A program made the translations under genes and the position numbers. From Rhizobiaceae bacterium (GTDB lineage: Bacteria > Pseudomonadota > Alphaproteobacteria > Rhizobiales > Rhizobiaceae), in assembly GCA_017640615.1 (NCBI GenBank), contig JAEPQK010000003.1:186001-250000 (forward strand): 64,000 nucleotides of DNA, given 5' to 3'. This document shows, piece by piece, positions 1 through 9,157 of this stretch; positions within the stretch are counted from its first letter, which is position 1, and each line of letters begins with the position of its first letter. Below the pieces are notes generated by a model. That model was not told where the DNA came from, did no database searches, and was given only the letters and a program-made list of their open reading frames with translations.

Positions 1-243
1 CCGCTGCGCTCTTTCGTGCTGCCCGGCGGCCACCCGGCCGCGGCGGCACTGCATCTCGCCCGCACGGTTGCACGGCGCGCCGAGCGCGTGATGGTTGAGC
101 TTTCCGGACGGACGGACGAGCGGGTGAGCGCGGAGGCAATCCGCTACATCAACCGCGTATCCGACCTGCTTTTCGTTGCGGCTCGCGTCGTCAATGACAA
201 TGGCGAAGCCGACGTGTTATGGGTTCCCGGCGAAAACAGGTGA
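1..243 (+). CDS. PduO-type cob(I)alamin adenosyltransferase, C-terminal part
   Basis: The reading frame is open from the first base, so the gene starts upstream of the window. The visible 80 residues match the C-terminal helix bundle of PduO/MMAB-type ATP:cob(I)alamin adenosyltransferases: the LPGG segment, the [13 protein letters not shown] helix and the closing [11 protein letters not shown] and VLWVPG segments. These enzymes transfer adenosyl from ATP to Co(I) corrinoid in the cytoplasm, making adenosylcobalamin. The substrate-binding N-terminal part is not visible. It is followed after 40 bases by a rhomboid gene. The cobalt-chelatase genes cobS and cobT lie far downstream in the same window, so this is a cobalamin-making or salvaging organism. 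Confidence 0.88.
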   Translation, partial: PLRSFVLPGGHPAAAALHLARTVARRAERVMVELSGRTDERVSAEAIRYINRVSDLLFVAARVVNDNGEADVLWVPGENR

Positions 244-283
244 TGCATCAGGGCCGGGGCAATGCGGCCATTTCGGGGGCCGC

Positions 284-1048
284 ATGTTCATACCGCTGCA
301 TGACGCAAACAGCCTGAAGCACATACGCCTGCAGTTCGTCACGCTCGGCATGATCGCGGCAAATGTGATCGTATTTCTGATTACGACCATCGGTGGCGAG
401 GCAACCACACAGGCTGCCGTACTCGGCCTCGGCTACATTCCCTCCGTCGTTTTCGACAATGCCGAACTGCCCGCCCAATATGTTCTGATTCCGGAACAGG
501 CGACATACGTAACCTATGCGTTTCTGCATGCCGATCTCTGGCACATTGGTGGCAACATGCTGTTCCTCTGGGTCTTTGGCGACAATGTCGAGGACGCGAT
601 GGGCCACGTCCGCTTCTTTCTGTTTTTCCTGATTTGCGCCGCCGCCGGCGCTCTGCTGCACGGCATGGTGGATACGCAGTCTCACGCACCGCTGATCGGC
701 GCTTCGGGCGCAGTGGCCGGTGTCGTCGCCGCTTATCTACTACTGCACCCGCGCGTGAAAGTGTGGATCCTCGCCTTCGGCCGTATCCCGCTGCGCATTC
801 CAGCCTGGATCGCTCTCGCAGCCTGGATAGCTATGCAGGTCTTCATGTTCATCGCTGCGACCGACCAGGAGGTGTCTTGGGCGGCTCATATTGGCGGCAT
901 TCTAGCCGGCGCGGTTCTGGTGCTCCTGTTTCGCCGACGTGGCGTTCCGCTCTTCGACCGTAAAATCGTCGCGCCGGCAGCGGTGGAAGTGACGACGCCT
1001 GACGTTCGCGGCGAGCCGTCAGCGCAAGGCCCGTGGGGCCGACAATAG
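284..1048 (+). CDS. rhomboid family intramembrane serine protease
   Basis: 254 residues. Several hydrophobic segments surround the rhomboid catalytic motifs: the LWHIGGN stretch after the first loop (H and N of the oxyanion region), the GASGAVAG motif near residue 140 carrying the nucleophilic serine, and WAAHIGG near residue 210 carrying the catalytic histidine. It should cleave membrane-spanning substrates within the inner membrane; the substrate is unknown. The frame is open further upstream, but the start at 284 is preferred because the upstream part runs into the adenosyltransferase gene and does not look like protein. The C-terminal tail after residue 225 is hydrophilic and cytoplasmic. 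A short GC-rich inverted repeat at 1061-1072 follows. Confidence 0.9.
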   Translation: MFIPLHDANSLKHIRLQFVTLGMIAANVIVFLITTIGGEATTQAAVLGLGYIPSVVFDNAELPAQYVLIPEQATYVTYAFLHADLWHIGGNMLFLWVFGDNVEDAMGHVRFFLFFLICAAAGALLHGMVDTQSHAPLIGASGAVAGVVAAYLLLHPRVKVWILAFGRIPLRIPAWIALAAWIAMQVFMFIAATDQEVSWAAHIGGILAGAVLVLLFRRRGVPLFDRKIVAPAAVEVTTPDVRGEPSAQGPWGRQ

Positions 1049-1246
1049 TTCAATCGATTTGCCGCAGGCGGCTGTATTGACGCCTCGCGCCGTGGTGCAA
1101 TAGGTTCCGCGCGCTTGGCCGATCCGGCCCCGGCGACAACATATTCAAGCCGCGACCGAAAACGGCGCAAATGCTGGTTTCGAAAACGCTTCTGTCGGCC
1201 GAAACACTTCCGGCCAGACTGATTATCGGGAGAGGTACTGCCTGCC

Positions 1247-1996
1247 ATGAAAATTCTTGTGCCCGTCAAGCGGGTCATCGACGCCAATGTGAAACCGCGG
1301 GTCAAGGCGGACGGCTCCGGCGTCGAGCTCGCAAACGTCAAGATGGCTATGAACCCGTTCTGCGAAATCGCGGTAGAAGAGGCGATCCGCCTGAAAGAGG
1401 CCGGCAAGGCCGAAGAGATCATCGCCGTTTCGATCGGGCCGCAGCAGGCGCAGGAGACGATCCGCACCGCGCTCGCCATGGGCGCCGACCGTGGCATCCT
1501 CATCAAGGTTGAAGAAGCGGTCGAGCCGCTGGCCGTCGCCAAGCTTCTCAAAGGCGTTGTCGATGAGGAGAAGCCGGAGCTGGTGATCCTCGGAAAGCAG
1601 GCGATTGACGACGACAGCAACCAGACCGGCCAGATGCTGGCCGCCCTGCTGGGCTGGAGCCAAGGCACCTTTGCCTCCAAGGTCGAGATCGACGGCGGCA
1701 ACGCCAAGGTCACCCGCGAAATCGACGGCGGTCTGCAGGTTGTCGAGCTCAAGATGCCGGCAATCGTCACCACAGATCTGCGCCTCAACCAGCCGCGCTA
1801 TGCCTCGCTGCCCAACATCATGAAGGCAAAGAAGAAGCCGCTCGATGAGAAGTCGGCGGGCGACTATGGCGTCGACCCGGCCCCGCGCCTCAAGGTGTTG
1901 AAGACCGAGGAGCCGGAAGGCCGCAAGGCCGGCGTCAAGGTGGCCGATGTCGCCGAGCTGGTCGACAAGCTGAAAAACGAAGCCGGCGTGCTTTAG
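1247..1996 (+). CDS. etfB: electron transfer flavoprotein subunit beta
   Basis: 249 residues, the usual length. EtfB with EtfA forms the soluble heterodimer that passes electrons from acyl-CoA and other flavin dehydrogenases to ETF:ubiquinone oxidoreductase. The N-terminus [10 protein letters not shown] is typical. The AMP-binding segment [10 protein letters not shown] lies at 121-130, and the dehydrogenase-recognition loop [14 protein letters not shown] at 184-197. The start is preceded by a purine-rich GGGAGAGG site. The gene is followed after 23 bases by etfA, so the two are surely co-transcribed; hydroxybutyryl-CoA dehydrogenase downstream fits a fatty-acid or polyhydroxybutyrate catabolic context. 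Confidence 0.97.
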   Translation: MKILVPVKRVIDANVKPRVKADGSGVELANVKMAMNPFCEIAVEEAIRLKEAGKAEEIIAVSIGPQQAQETIRTALAMGADRGILIKVEEAVEPLAVAKLLKGVVDEEKPELVILGKQAIDDDSNQTGQMLAALLGWSQGTFASKVEIDGGNAKVTREIDGGLQVVELKMPAIVTTDLRLNQPRYASLPNIMKAKKKPLDEKSAGDYGVDPAPRLKVLKTEEPEGRKAGVKVADVAELVDKLKNEAGVL

Positions 1997-2019
1997 GTTC
2001 GGGATAAGGAGACACAAAA

Positions 2020-2949
2020 ATGGCCATTCTTCTCGTTGCCGAACATGACAACGCTTCACTTTCGGACCAGACCGCAAAGGCGCTGACCGCAGCCGCCGAG
2101 ATCGGTTCCGACGTCGATATTCTCGTCGCTGGCAAAGGTGCCAAGGCGGCCGCGGACGCCGCGGCCAAGCTTAAAGGCGTGCGCAAAGTTCTGCTCGCCG
2201 AAGCCGACGAGCTGGAACAGCAGCTCGCCGAGCCGACAGCGGCACTCGTGGTTTCGCTGGCAGACGGCTACGACACGCTGGTCGCGCCCGCGACCACCAG
2301 CGGTAAGAACATCATGCCGCGCGTTGCCGCCCTGCTGGACGTAATGCAGGTTTCGGAAGTGATGGAAGTTGTCTCGGCCGACACCTTCAAGCGCCCGACC
2401 TACGCGGGCAATGCCATCCAGACGGTCCAGTCGGGCGACGCCAAGAAGGTACTGACCATCCGCACCTCGTCCTTCCAGTCGACGCCCGAGGGCGGTTCCG
2501 CCTCTGTCGAGACGGTGAACGCCGCCGACAATCCGGGTCTGTCGAGCTTCGTGGAAAACCGCATCGCCGAAAGCGATCGTCCAGAACTGACCTCTGCCAA
2601 GATCATCATCTCTGGCGGCCGGGCACTCGGCTCCAAGGAGAAGTTCGACGAGGTGATCCTTCCGGTGGCCGACAAGCTGGGTGCGGCCGTTGGCGCCTCG
2701 CGCGCCGCCGTCGATGCCGGCTACGCGCCGAACGATTGGCAGGTCGGCCAGACCGGCAAGGTGGTCGCGCCCGAGCTCTACATTGCCTGCGGCATCTCCG
2801 GCGCCATTCAGCATCTGGCCGGCATGAAGGATGCCAAGGTCATCGTCGCGATCAACAAGGACGAGGAAGCGCCGATCTTCCAGGTCGCCGATTACGGCCT
2901 CGTTGCCGATCTTTTCGATGTGCTGCCGGAGTTCGAAAAGGCGCTTTGA
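2020..2949 (+). CDS. etfA: electron transfer flavoprotein subunit alpha
   Basis: 309 residues, full length. The N-terminal half is the adenine-nucleotide-hydrolase-like fold shared with EtfB. The C-terminal FAD domain starts near residue 190 (SAKIIISGGRALGSKE) and carries the family signature PELYIACGISGAIQHL at 251-266, followed by the VIVAINKD strand. It binds the FAD that shuttles electrons to the ubiquinone oxidoreductase. The start has a good AAGGAGA site. It follows etfB by 23 bases. A strong hairpin at 2980-3010 probably ends the etfBA transcript. Confidence 0.97.
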   Translation: MAILLVAEHDNASLSDQTAKALTAAAEIGSDVDILVAGKGAKAAADAAAKLKGVRKVLLAEADELEQQLAEPTAALVVSLADGYDTLVAPATTSGKNIMPRVAALLDVMQVSEVMEVVSADTFKRPTYAGNAIQTVQSGDAKKVLTIRTSSFQSTPEGGSASVETVNAADNPGLSSFVENRIAESDRPELTSAKIIISGGRALGSKEKFDEVILPVADKLGAAVGASRAAVDAGYAPNDWQVGQTGKVVAPELYIACGISGAIQHLAGMKDAKVIVAINKDEEAPIFQVADYGLVADLFDVLPEFEKAL

Positions 2950-2979
2950 CGCGACAATCAGTCATTGGCTAGAAATATG

Positions 2980-3010
2980 TGGCCGGGGTGGACTAAGTCC
3001 GCTCCGGCCA
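2980..3010 (+). terminator. hairpin terminator after etfBA
   Basis: The arms TGGCCGGGGTGGAC and GTCCGCTCCGGCCA pair over 14 positions, with two G-T wobbles and a TAA loop, and are followed by TTTAC. It lies 31 bases after the etfA stop and 57 bases before the next gene. The U-tract is weak, so termination may be partial. Confidence 0.55.
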
Positions 3011-3066
3011 TTTACTGTGCACTGCACAAGAAGCGGGCATGGTGCTCCCGCGACGGGATGACTTGA

Positions 3067-3948
3067 ATGACTGGAAAAATCGAAACGATCGGTGTCATCG
3101 GCGCCGGCCAGATGGGTGGTGGCATCGCGCATGTGGCGGCCGCGGCCGGCTACGACGTGCTGCTGCATGATCTCTCCGAGGAGCAGATCGAACACGGCAT
3201 CGCCACCATCTCGGGCAATATGGCGCGGCAGGTCAGCTCGGGAAAGCTGGACGAAAAGGACCGTCAGGCGGCGCTCTCCCGCATCGGCCCGGCCAAGACG
3301 ATGGAAGACCTGGCCGGCTGTGACATGGTCATCGAGGCCGCCACCGAAGATGAAACCATCAAGCGCAAGATTTTCGCGCAGCTCTGCCCGGTGCTTAATC
3401 CCGAGGCAATCGTCGCCAGCAACACCTCCTCAATCTCCATCACCCGGCTGGCCTCTCAGACCGACCGGCCGGAGCGGTTCATCGGCATTCATTTCATGAA
3501 CCCCGTGCCGGTTATGAAGCTTGTCGAGCTGGTGCGCGGCATCGCCACCGAGGACAGCACGTTCGAACTGGCGCAGGAATTCGTCACGCGTCTAGACAAG
3601 ACGACGACCGTCTCGGAGGACTTTCCGGCCTTCATCGTCAACCGCATCCTGCTGCCGATGATCAACGAAGCGATCTACACGCTTTACGAAGGCGTGGGTT
3701 CGGTGGAAGCGATTGATACCGCCATGAAGCTCGGCGCCAACCATCCCATGGGCCCGCTACAGCTGGCCGATTTCATCGGCCTCGACACCTGCCTGTCGAT
3801 CATGCAGGTGCTCTATGAAGGCCTGGCCGACAGCAAATATCGCCCCTGCCCGCTGCTGGTGAAATATGTCGAAGCAGGCTGGCTCGGGCGTAAATCCGGC
3901 CGCGGCTTCTACGACTATCGCGGCGAGACTCCGGTGCCGACGCGCTGA
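3067..3948 (+). CDS. hbd: 3-hydroxybutyryl-CoA dehydrogenase
   Basis: 293 residues, typical for the single-function enzyme. It oxidises 3-hydroxyacyl-CoA (mainly C4) to acetoacetyl-CoA with NAD(P), or works in reverse. The Rossmann motif GAGQMG is at 12-17; the catalytic glutamate region VIEAATED is near 88-95 and the catalytic histidine is H142 in GIHFMNPVPVM. The C-terminal helical dimerisation domain carries GPLQLADFIGLD and the usual end KSGRGFYDY. It follows etfBA in the same direction, so electrons removed in beta-oxidation and its acyl-CoA substrates are handled by neighbouring genes. Its 3' end is only 3 bases from the convergent diguanylate cyclase remnant. Confidence 0.95.
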   Translation: MTGKIETIGVIGAGQMGGGIAHVAAAAGYDVLLHDLSEEQIEHGIATISGNMARQVSSGKLDEKDRQAALSRIGPAKTMEDLAGCDMVIEAATEDETIKRKIFAQLCPVLNPEAIVASNTSSISITRLASQTDRPERFIGIHFMNPVPVMKLVELVRGIATEDSTFELAQEFVTRLDKTTTVSEDFPAFIVNRILLPMINEAIYTLYEGVGSVEAIDTAMKLGANHPMGPLQLADFIGLDTCLSIMQVLYEGLADSKYRPCPLLVKYVEAGWLGRKSGRGFYDYRGETPVPTR

Positions 3949-3951
3949 TCG

Positions 3952-4784
3952 TTAGTGAAGCGCCGGCACCAGCGCTGGTGTCTGGCCATGTGCCGCGAGG
4001 TGCGCGGTCAAAACCCGGTTGCGGCCGGCGTTCTTGGCGCTATAGAGCCGCTCGTCGGCAACTCGGAACAGCTCTGAGAAGTCCACCGGTTTCACGAAAG
4101 TAGCGCAGCCGACGCTTACGGAGAGCGGAACGGATTTGCCTTTCGGCTGGAAGGAAGTCGAGCCCACATTGTGCCGTACGCGCTCGGCAACGTCTCGCGC
4201 ACTTTCAGGTGTGGCACCCGGCAGGAACACGCCGAATTCCTCGCCGCCGAGCCGACCGACCAGATCGCCACTGCGTACGGATGCCTGGATGGCATTCGCG
4301 ATGATCTTCAGCGCCTCGTCGCCCTGGTCATGACCATGGCTGTCGTTGATCTTCTTGAAGTGATCCGCATCGATGACAAGCAGTGCGCCGTTTTGAGCAC
4401 TGTTCGCCTCGTCGCCCGTCATCAGCCAGCCATCTACGCGGGCCGAAAATGCGCCGCGGTTGAGACAGGCCGTCAAGCTGTCGGTTGCAGCAACGCCAGC
4501 TTATGGTTGGCGATCGCCAGTTCGCGCAGCTTCGTAGTGAGGTAGAAGAACAGCGGCCCTGCAAGAATGATCGGCAGCACCGTCGCGCTTATCATGCCCT
4601 GACGCAACGCCTCACCACCCATTTCGCGGAAGGAGATCCAGTTATAGGCGAGCGAAATTGCAAGGCACCCGAGCGTACCGAAAATGGTCCAGCTCGCCAG
4701 TTTCACCATGCCGCGTAGCGACATCCGCTTCTTTATCGTTGCGCTCATAGCGCTCGCACTCATCCCAACTGTTCCCGGATGCAT
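3952..4784 (-). pseudogene. membrane diguanylate cyclase (GGDEF), frameshifted
   Basis: Two overlapping frames make one protein. The upstream frame (4473 to about 4784) encodes two membrane segments and the linker helix ELAIANHKLALL. It then runs into a stop just where GGDEF proteins normally have a T-D-x-L-T segment. The other frame (3952-4482) continues exactly with DSLTACLNRGAF, the start of a GGDEF domain with the active motif RLGGEEF. One base is missing, or two are extra, between about 4483 and 4500. Apart from this, the active site is intact, so inactivation would be recent, or the shift is a sequencing error. Start candidates are ATG at 4784 or 4763. An intact product would make cyclic di-GMP at the inner membrane. 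Confidence 0.75.
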
Positions 4785-4848
4785 ATTTTCTAGGCAGACG
4801 TATTGGGTTAGCGACCGCACAGCCGCGAGCTGAGCGCGCTGGAAATTT

Positions 4849-5520
4849 TCACGATGTGTGGCCGGTTGCTGCCCGGATAAGGTGCTTGGCATCTTCGCTC
4901 GCCCATTCCGCCGGGCCATTCATATTTGCGATGAGGCAGCCCTTATCGTCGACAAGCAATGTGACCGGCAGACCGAGCGCCAGCGAACGCCTCTTCAACT
5001 CGTTGAACACGCCTATCGTGTTGTCGCGGTAGTAGCCGAGCGACTTGATACCCACCTCTTCCAGAAAGGCGCGCGGTTTCTCGTCGCCGCCGGCATCGAC
5101 ATTGATCGCGACTACTTCGAAATCGTCGCCACCCATCTCGGCCTGCAATTCGTCGAGCGCCGGCATCTCCGCCCGGCAGGGCGCGCACCATGTCGCCCAT
5201 AGATTGACGAGCAGCGTCTTGCCTGAAAGGTCGCCAAGCGTCATGGCGTTGCCGTCCGGCCCGTTGAAGGCGAGTGCACCGAGTGCTTGCGGCGGATCGG
5301 CAAGCGCCATTGCCGCAACCTCGCCGCGCAGCGCATCATCTACCGCGGCGCGCGTTGCGGCTTCGACCTCGCAACTGCCGCCGGCCTCCGGCGCGGAGGC
5401 GACAATGTTGCCAGACAGGCCGCCGGTCACGTATAGCGCAATCCCGCCAGCTATTGCGCCTGCTACCAAAGCGCCGGCAAACGCCAGATAGATCGTCTTT
5501 TTCGAGCCGTTTTCGGCCAT
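4849..5520 (-). CDS. tlpA: membrane-anchored TlpA-type thiol:disulfide oxidoreductase
   Basis: 223 residues. An N-terminal signal anchor (about residues 9-31) places a thioredoxin fold in the periplasm. The active site is WCAPC at 111-115 in the family context [18 protein letters not shown], and the cis-proline is in GLPVT near 182. TlpA proteins reduce disulfides, classically in cytochrome oxidase copper-centre assembly in rhizobia. An extra cysteine in the GGSCE segment near residue 50 and another in DDKGC are visible. The ATG at 5520 is chosen because GGAG lies 6 bases upstream. It is divergent from argH with a 30-base gap, as is common in Rhizobiales. Confidence 0.9.
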   Translation of the reverse strand: MAENGSKKTIYLAFAGALVAGAIAGGIALYVTGGLSGNIVASAPEAGGSCEVEAATRAAVDDALRGEVAAMALADPPQALGALAFNGPDGNAMTLGDLSGKTLLVNLWATWCAPCRAEMPALDELQAEMGGDDFEVVAINVDAGGDEKPRAFLEEVGIKSLGYYRDNTIGVFNELKRRSLALGLPVTLLVDDKGCLIANMNGPAEWASEDAKHLIRAATGHTS

Positions 5521-5550
5521 GTTCAACTCCGCACACTCTGGGCCAACACC

Positions 5551-6972
5551 ATGAGCGACAAGAAATCCAGCAACCAGATGTGGGGCGGCCGCTTTGCCGC
5601 AGGCGCCTCGGCGATCATGGAAGCGATCAATGCCTCGATAGGCGTTGACCGCAAGCTCTACGCCCAGGATATTCGCGGCTCACTTGCCCACGCCCGAATG
5701 CTGGCCGAAACGGGCATAATTTCGGCCGAGGATCAAAACAAGATTGTCGACGGCCTGAACACGATCCTGTCAGAAATCGAGGCCGGCAATTTCACCTTCA
5801 AACCCGAGCTCGAAGACATTCACATGAATGTCGAGGCAAGGCTTGCCGAACTGATCGGCACCGCCGCCGGCCGGCTGCACACGGCGCGCTCGCGCAACGA
5901 TCAGGTTGCGCTCGATTTCAGGCTCTGGGTCAAGGACGCGCTTGAGAGAACCGCAGGCGCGCTCACCATGCTGATCGAGACCCTGCTTGACCGCGCGGAC
6001 GAGCACGCTTCCTCCGTAATGCCCGGTTTCACGCATCTGCAGTCGGCGCAGCCAGTCACCTTCGGCCACCATCTGATGGCCTATGTCGAGATGTTCGGCC
6101 GCGACCTCTGGCGTGTGCGTGACGCGATCGACCGTCTCGACGAAAGCCCGCTGGGCGCGGCAGCACTTGCCGGCACGTCTTTCCCGATTGACCGCGAGAT
6201 GACCGCCAGGGAACTCGGCTTTCGCGAACCGACCCGCAATTCCATCGACACCGTGTCCGACCGCGATTTCGGACTGGAGTTCATGTCCGTCGCTGCGATT
6301 TGCGGCACGCATCTGTCGCGCATGGCCGAAGAGATCGTCATCTGGTCGACGCCGCAATTCGGGTTTGTGCGGCTGTCTGACTCCTTCTCCACCGGCTCCT
6401 CGATCATGCCGCAGAAGAAGAACCCGGACGCCGCCGAGCTGATCCGCGCCAAGACCGGCCGCATCAATGGTGATCTGGTCGCGCTTCTCACGGTCATGAA
6501 AGGCCTGCCGCTCGCCTATTCCAAGGACATGCAGGAAGACAAGGAGGCCGTGTTCGATGCCTCCGAAACACTCGACCTCATGCTCGCCGCGATGGCCGGA
6601 ATGGTCGGCGACATGGATGTCAACAAACCAGCGATGAAGAAGGCGGCGGGCGCGGGCTTTGCCACCGCGACCGACCTTGCCGACTGGCTGGTGCGCGTGG
6701 CCGGCTTGCCCTTCCGCGAAGCGCATCACGTGTCGGGCCGAGCAGTCGCCCTTGCCGAACAGACACGCCGCTCCCTCGACAAACTCACGCTTGACGAATA
6801 CCGCGAAATCCACCCCGCGATCACTGACGAGGTGTTTTCGGTGCTCACAGTGGCAAGCTCGGTGAAAAGCCGCACCTCCTATGGCGGAACCGCGCCCTCG
6901 GAGGTGAAACGCCAGATACGCTATTGGCGCAAACGGCTGAAACGGGGTGCACGCCCGGCCAATCTTCGCTAG
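5551..6972 (+). CDS. argH: argininosuccinate lyase
   Basis: 473 residues, usual length. It splits argininosuccinate into arginine and fumarate, the last step of arginine biosynthesis. The N-terminal MWGGRF, the TARSRNDQ segment at 111-118, the catalytic histidine H162 in THLQSAQP and the superfamily signature [12 protein letters not shown] at 282-293 with the catalytic serine loop are all present. The C-terminal end is lysine/arginine-rich. It is transcribed with the short lipoprotein gene and lysA downstream, so arginine and lysine biosynthesis are linked in position. Confidence 0.97.
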   Translation: MSDKKSSNQMWGGRFAAGASAIMEAINASIGVDRKLYAQDIRGSLAHARMLAETGIISAEDQNKIVDGLNTILSEIEAGNFTFKPELEDIHMNVEARLAELIGTAAGRLHTARSRNDQVALDFRLWVKDALERTAGALTMLIETLLDRADEHASSVMPGFTHLQSAQPVTFGHHLMAYVEMFGRDLWRVRDAIDRLDESPLGAAALAGTSFPIDREMTARELGFREPTRNSIDTVSDRDFGLEFMSVAAICGTHLSRMAEEIVIWSTPQFGFVRLSDSFSTGSSIMPQKKNPDAAELIRAKTGRINGDLVALLTVMKGLPLAYSKDMQEDKEAVFDASETLDLMLAAMAGMVGDMDVNKPAMKKAAGAGFATATDLADWLVRVAGLPFREAHHVSGRAVALAEQTRRSLDKLTLDEYREIHPAITDEVFSVLTVASSVKSRTSYGGTAPSEVKRQIRYWRKRLKRGARPANLR

Positions 6973-7007
6973 ACATGTTTCGTCGGATTTTCAGTGGCAG
7001 GGACCGC

Positions 7008-7220
7008 ATGACACCGCACAGGAAGATGGTTGCGCTTTTTGCGCTGGTTCTTGCCGGGCTGGCGCTTGCCGGCTGTGGCCGCAAGGCGCCGCTCGACACG
7101 CCCTTTCAGGCAGCCACCGAGGCGCGCAAACAGGCGATCGAAGACGGCGACGCCAACGTGCCGCCAGAGCCGAAGCCGCCGGTGAGCGACAAGCCTTTCC
7201 TCCTCGATCCGCTGATCTAA
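7008..7220 (+). CDS. small lipoprotein, LptM-like
   Basis: 70 residues. The signal peptide ends in the lipobox LAGC followed by GRKAPLDTP, the classic signature of YifL/LptM-type lipoproteins (GCGxKGPLxxP), which help assemble the LPS transporter LptD in enterobacteria. The rest is short and proline-rich. The position between argH and lysA is the common one for this family in proteobacteria. The ATG at 7008 follows CAGGGA; an ATG at 6975 in the same frame would add 11 residues but lacks a ribosome site. The function by homology is inferred only from the lipobox context and gene order. Confidence 0.8.
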   Translation: MTPHRKMVALFALVLAGLALAGCGRKAPLDTPFQAATEARKQAIEDGDANVPPEPKPPVSDKPFLLDPLI

Positions 7221-7238
7221 GCTCCTCGGAGTTTCCCG

Positions 7239-8504
7239 GTGAACCATTTCGAATATCGCGACGGCGTTCTTCACGCCGAGGATGCCCCGGTGCCCGACAT
7301 CGCGGCAGAGGTCGGCACGCCGTTCTACTGCTATTCGGCAGCAACGCTGACGCGCCACTACACCGTGTTCTCGCAGGCCTTCGCCGGCCTCGACACGATG
7401 GTGTGCTACGCCATGAAGGCGAACTCCAACCAAGCAGTGCTGAAGCTTCTGGCCGGCCTTGGCGCCGGTGCCGACGTCGTGTCCGAAGGCGAACTGCGCC
7501 GCGCGCTTGCCGCCGGCATTCCAGCCGAGCGGATCATGTTTTCCGGTGTCGGCAAGACAGCCGGCGAAATGGACTTCGCGCTCGATGCCGGCATTTTGTG
7601 CTTCAATGTGGAAAGCGAACCCGAACTGGAGCTGCTTTCCGCCCGCGCCTCGGCACTTGGCAAGACGGCGCATGTCTCGCTGCGCATCAACCCCGATGTC
7701 GACGCGCGTACGCACCACAAGATTTCCACCGGCAAGGCTGAAAACAAGTTCGGCATTCCAAGCCAGCGTGCCCGCGAAGCTTATGCTCGTGCCGCAGCGC
7801 TGCCCGGCCTGCACGTGTCTGGCATCGATATGCATATCGGCAGCCAGATCACTGAGCTGCAGCCCTTCGACGATGCCTTCGCGCTGCTGTCGCGACTGGT
7901 CGGCGAATTGCGTGCCGACGGCCACGCGATCGAACATGTCGATCTCGGCGGCGGGCTCGGCGTGCCCTACAAGGACGACAACCAGCCGCCACCGCTGCCC
8001 GACGCTTACGCGAAGATCGTGCACCGCCACATGTCTGCGCTCGGCCTCAAGGTGATCTTCGAACCGGGCCGGCTGATCGCCGCGAATGCCGGTATTCTTG
8101 TGTCGGAAGTGACATTCGTGAAGGAAGGCGGCGCGAAGAATTTCGTCATCATCGACGCCGCGATGAACGACCTCATTCGCCCAACGCTTTACGACGCCTT
8201 CCACACCATTCGCCCGGTGCGTGTGCCGGGCGCCGACGCACCGCGCATTGTTGCCGATGTCGTCGGTCCGGTCTGCGAGACCGGCGACTATCTGGCGCTC
8301 GACCGCGATCTGCCGCGGCTCGCACCAGGCGATCTGATCGCCTTTGCGACCGCTGGCGCATACGGCGCCGTGCAGGCGAGCACCTACAATTCGCGTCTAT
8401 TGATACCGGAGGTGCTGGTCAGCGGCGACCGCTACCATGTGGTACGCCGCCGCCCGACCTATGACGAACTGATCGGGCTCGATTCCGTCCCCGACTGGGT
8501 TTGA
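7239..8504 (+). CDS. lysA: diaminopimelate decarboxylase
   Basis: 421 residues. It decarboxylates meso-diaminopimelate to lysine with pyridoxal phosphate. The PLP lysine is K60 in CYAMKANSN. HIGSQI, EPGR (phosphate and substrate binding), and the PVCETGD motif contributed across the dimer are present. It starts with GTG at 7239, 7 bases after GGAG. The last 46 bases overlap the convergent PadR gene, so the two mRNAs are antisense at their 3' ends. Confidence 0.96.
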   Translation: MNHFEYRDGVLHAEDAPVPDIAAEVGTPFYCYSAATLTRHYTVFSQAFAGLDTMVCYAMKANSNQAVLKLLAGLGAGADVVSEGELRRALAAGIPAERIMFSGVGKTAGEMDFALDAGILCFNVESEPELELLSARASALGKTAHVSLRINPDVDARTHHKISTGKAENKFGIPSQRAREAYARAAALPGLHVSGIDMHIGSQITELQPFDDAFALLSRLVGELRADGHAIEHVDLGGGLGVPYKDDNQPPPLPDAYAKIVHRHMSALGLKVIFEPGRLIAANAGILVSEVTFVKEGGAKNFVIIDAAMNDLIRPTLYDAFHTIRPVRVPGADAPRIVADVVGPVCETGDYLALDRDLPRLAPGDLIAFATAGAYGAVQASTYNSRLLIPEVLVSGDRYHVVRRRPTYDELIGLDSVPDWV

Positions 8505-9076
8505 GCCGAGCGCGACAGCTCGTCCATCAGCCATTCGAGCCATTCCTTGCGTGCGTTCAGCTGCGCTTCCGCGTAGCGGTAGATCGAGCGTGTGGCGAAA
8601 TACTTCGATCGATGCGGCGGCAAGCCGTCGTCGGGCCGACGCGTGGCAAAATCCTCCCACCGCAGCTTTAGCGCGGCAAGGTCGGCGTCGATCCGCGCCG
8701 CTTCTGCCGCGCACATCTCGATAAAGCCGGCGGTGTCGGCCATCCACAGCAGATGCGCCTTTACCACCAGATCGGACTTTGATGTCCACGGCTCAGGCGG
8801 CGTCAGCGCCCAATCGCGCAGAACCTCAATCCCGACTTCGGTGATCTTGAAGGCTTTGCGGTCGGGCTTCGATTCCTGCTGCTGCCTTTCGTGCGCGGCG
8901 AGACCCGCCTCTTCCAGCTTTGCCAGTTCGGGGTAGATCTGGCTGTGCCGCGCCTTCCAGAGCAGCGTCGCCGGCTCCTTCAGTATCTGCGCCAGATCGT
9001 AGCCGCTCTTGGGACCCCGCGCGAGCAAGGCCAGCAGGACATAGCCGAGCGGCGAAATCCCGGACTTGCGGTTCAT
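8459..9076 (-). CDS. PadR family transcriptional regulator
   Basis: 205 residues. The N-terminal winged helix (about 5-85) has the PadR pattern GYVLLALLARGPKSGYDLAQ followed by the wing, and a C-terminal helical region (about 95-190) matches the Vir_C-like dimerisation domain. PadR proteins usually repress a neighbouring gene until a ligand binds. The ATG at 9076 follows GGAG. The gene faces away from a CocE-like hydrolase, and a perfect 30-base palindrome at 9099-9128 sits between them, so it probably controls both itself and the hydrolase. Its 3' end overlaps lysA by 46 bases. Confidence 0.9.
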   Translation of the reverse strand: MNRKSGISPLGYVLLALLARGPKSGYDLAQILKEPATLLWKARHSQIYPELAKLEEAGLAAHERQQQESKPDRKAFKITEVGIEVLRDWALTPPEPWTSKSDLVVKAHLLWMADTAGFIEMCAAEAARIDADLAALKLRWEDFATRRPDDGLPPHRSKYFATRSIYRYAEAQLNARKEWLEWLMDELSRSAQTQSGTESSPISSS

Positions 9077-9098
9077 CTCAACTCCGTTTATGTCAATT

Positions 9099-9128
9099 AT
9101 GACATATGTCACTGCAGACATATGTCAT
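9099..9128. promoter_or_regulatory. probable PadR operator
   Basis: Two perfect 12-base arms, ATGACATATGTC and GACATATGTCAT, are separated by ACTGCA. Each arm itself contains the 10-base palindrome GACATATGTC, so two dimer sites could lie about 16 bases apart. It lies 22 bases upstream of the padR start and 29 bases upstream of the hydrolase start. Alternating ATG/CAT cores of this kind are typical of PadR operators. Confidence 0.75.
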
Positions 9129-9157
9129 CCGATTCCGACGTTCAACGGAGCCCTATC

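Noticed and set aside
886..2077. Long open frames on the minus strand across etfB
   Set aside because: They are antisense to a clearly conserved gene, have no family pattern and arise from the GC-rich third-position bias.
4473..4919. Separate small membrane protein gene upstream of the GGDEF frame
   Set aside because: The linker helix continues in the second frame exactly at the family position, so one broken gene explains both; the region before 4784 overlaps tlpA.
8891..9157. N-terminal extension of the CocE-like protein
   Set aside because: It would overlap padR in antisense and run through the operator; the ATG at 9158 with AACGGAG and a signal peptide is better.
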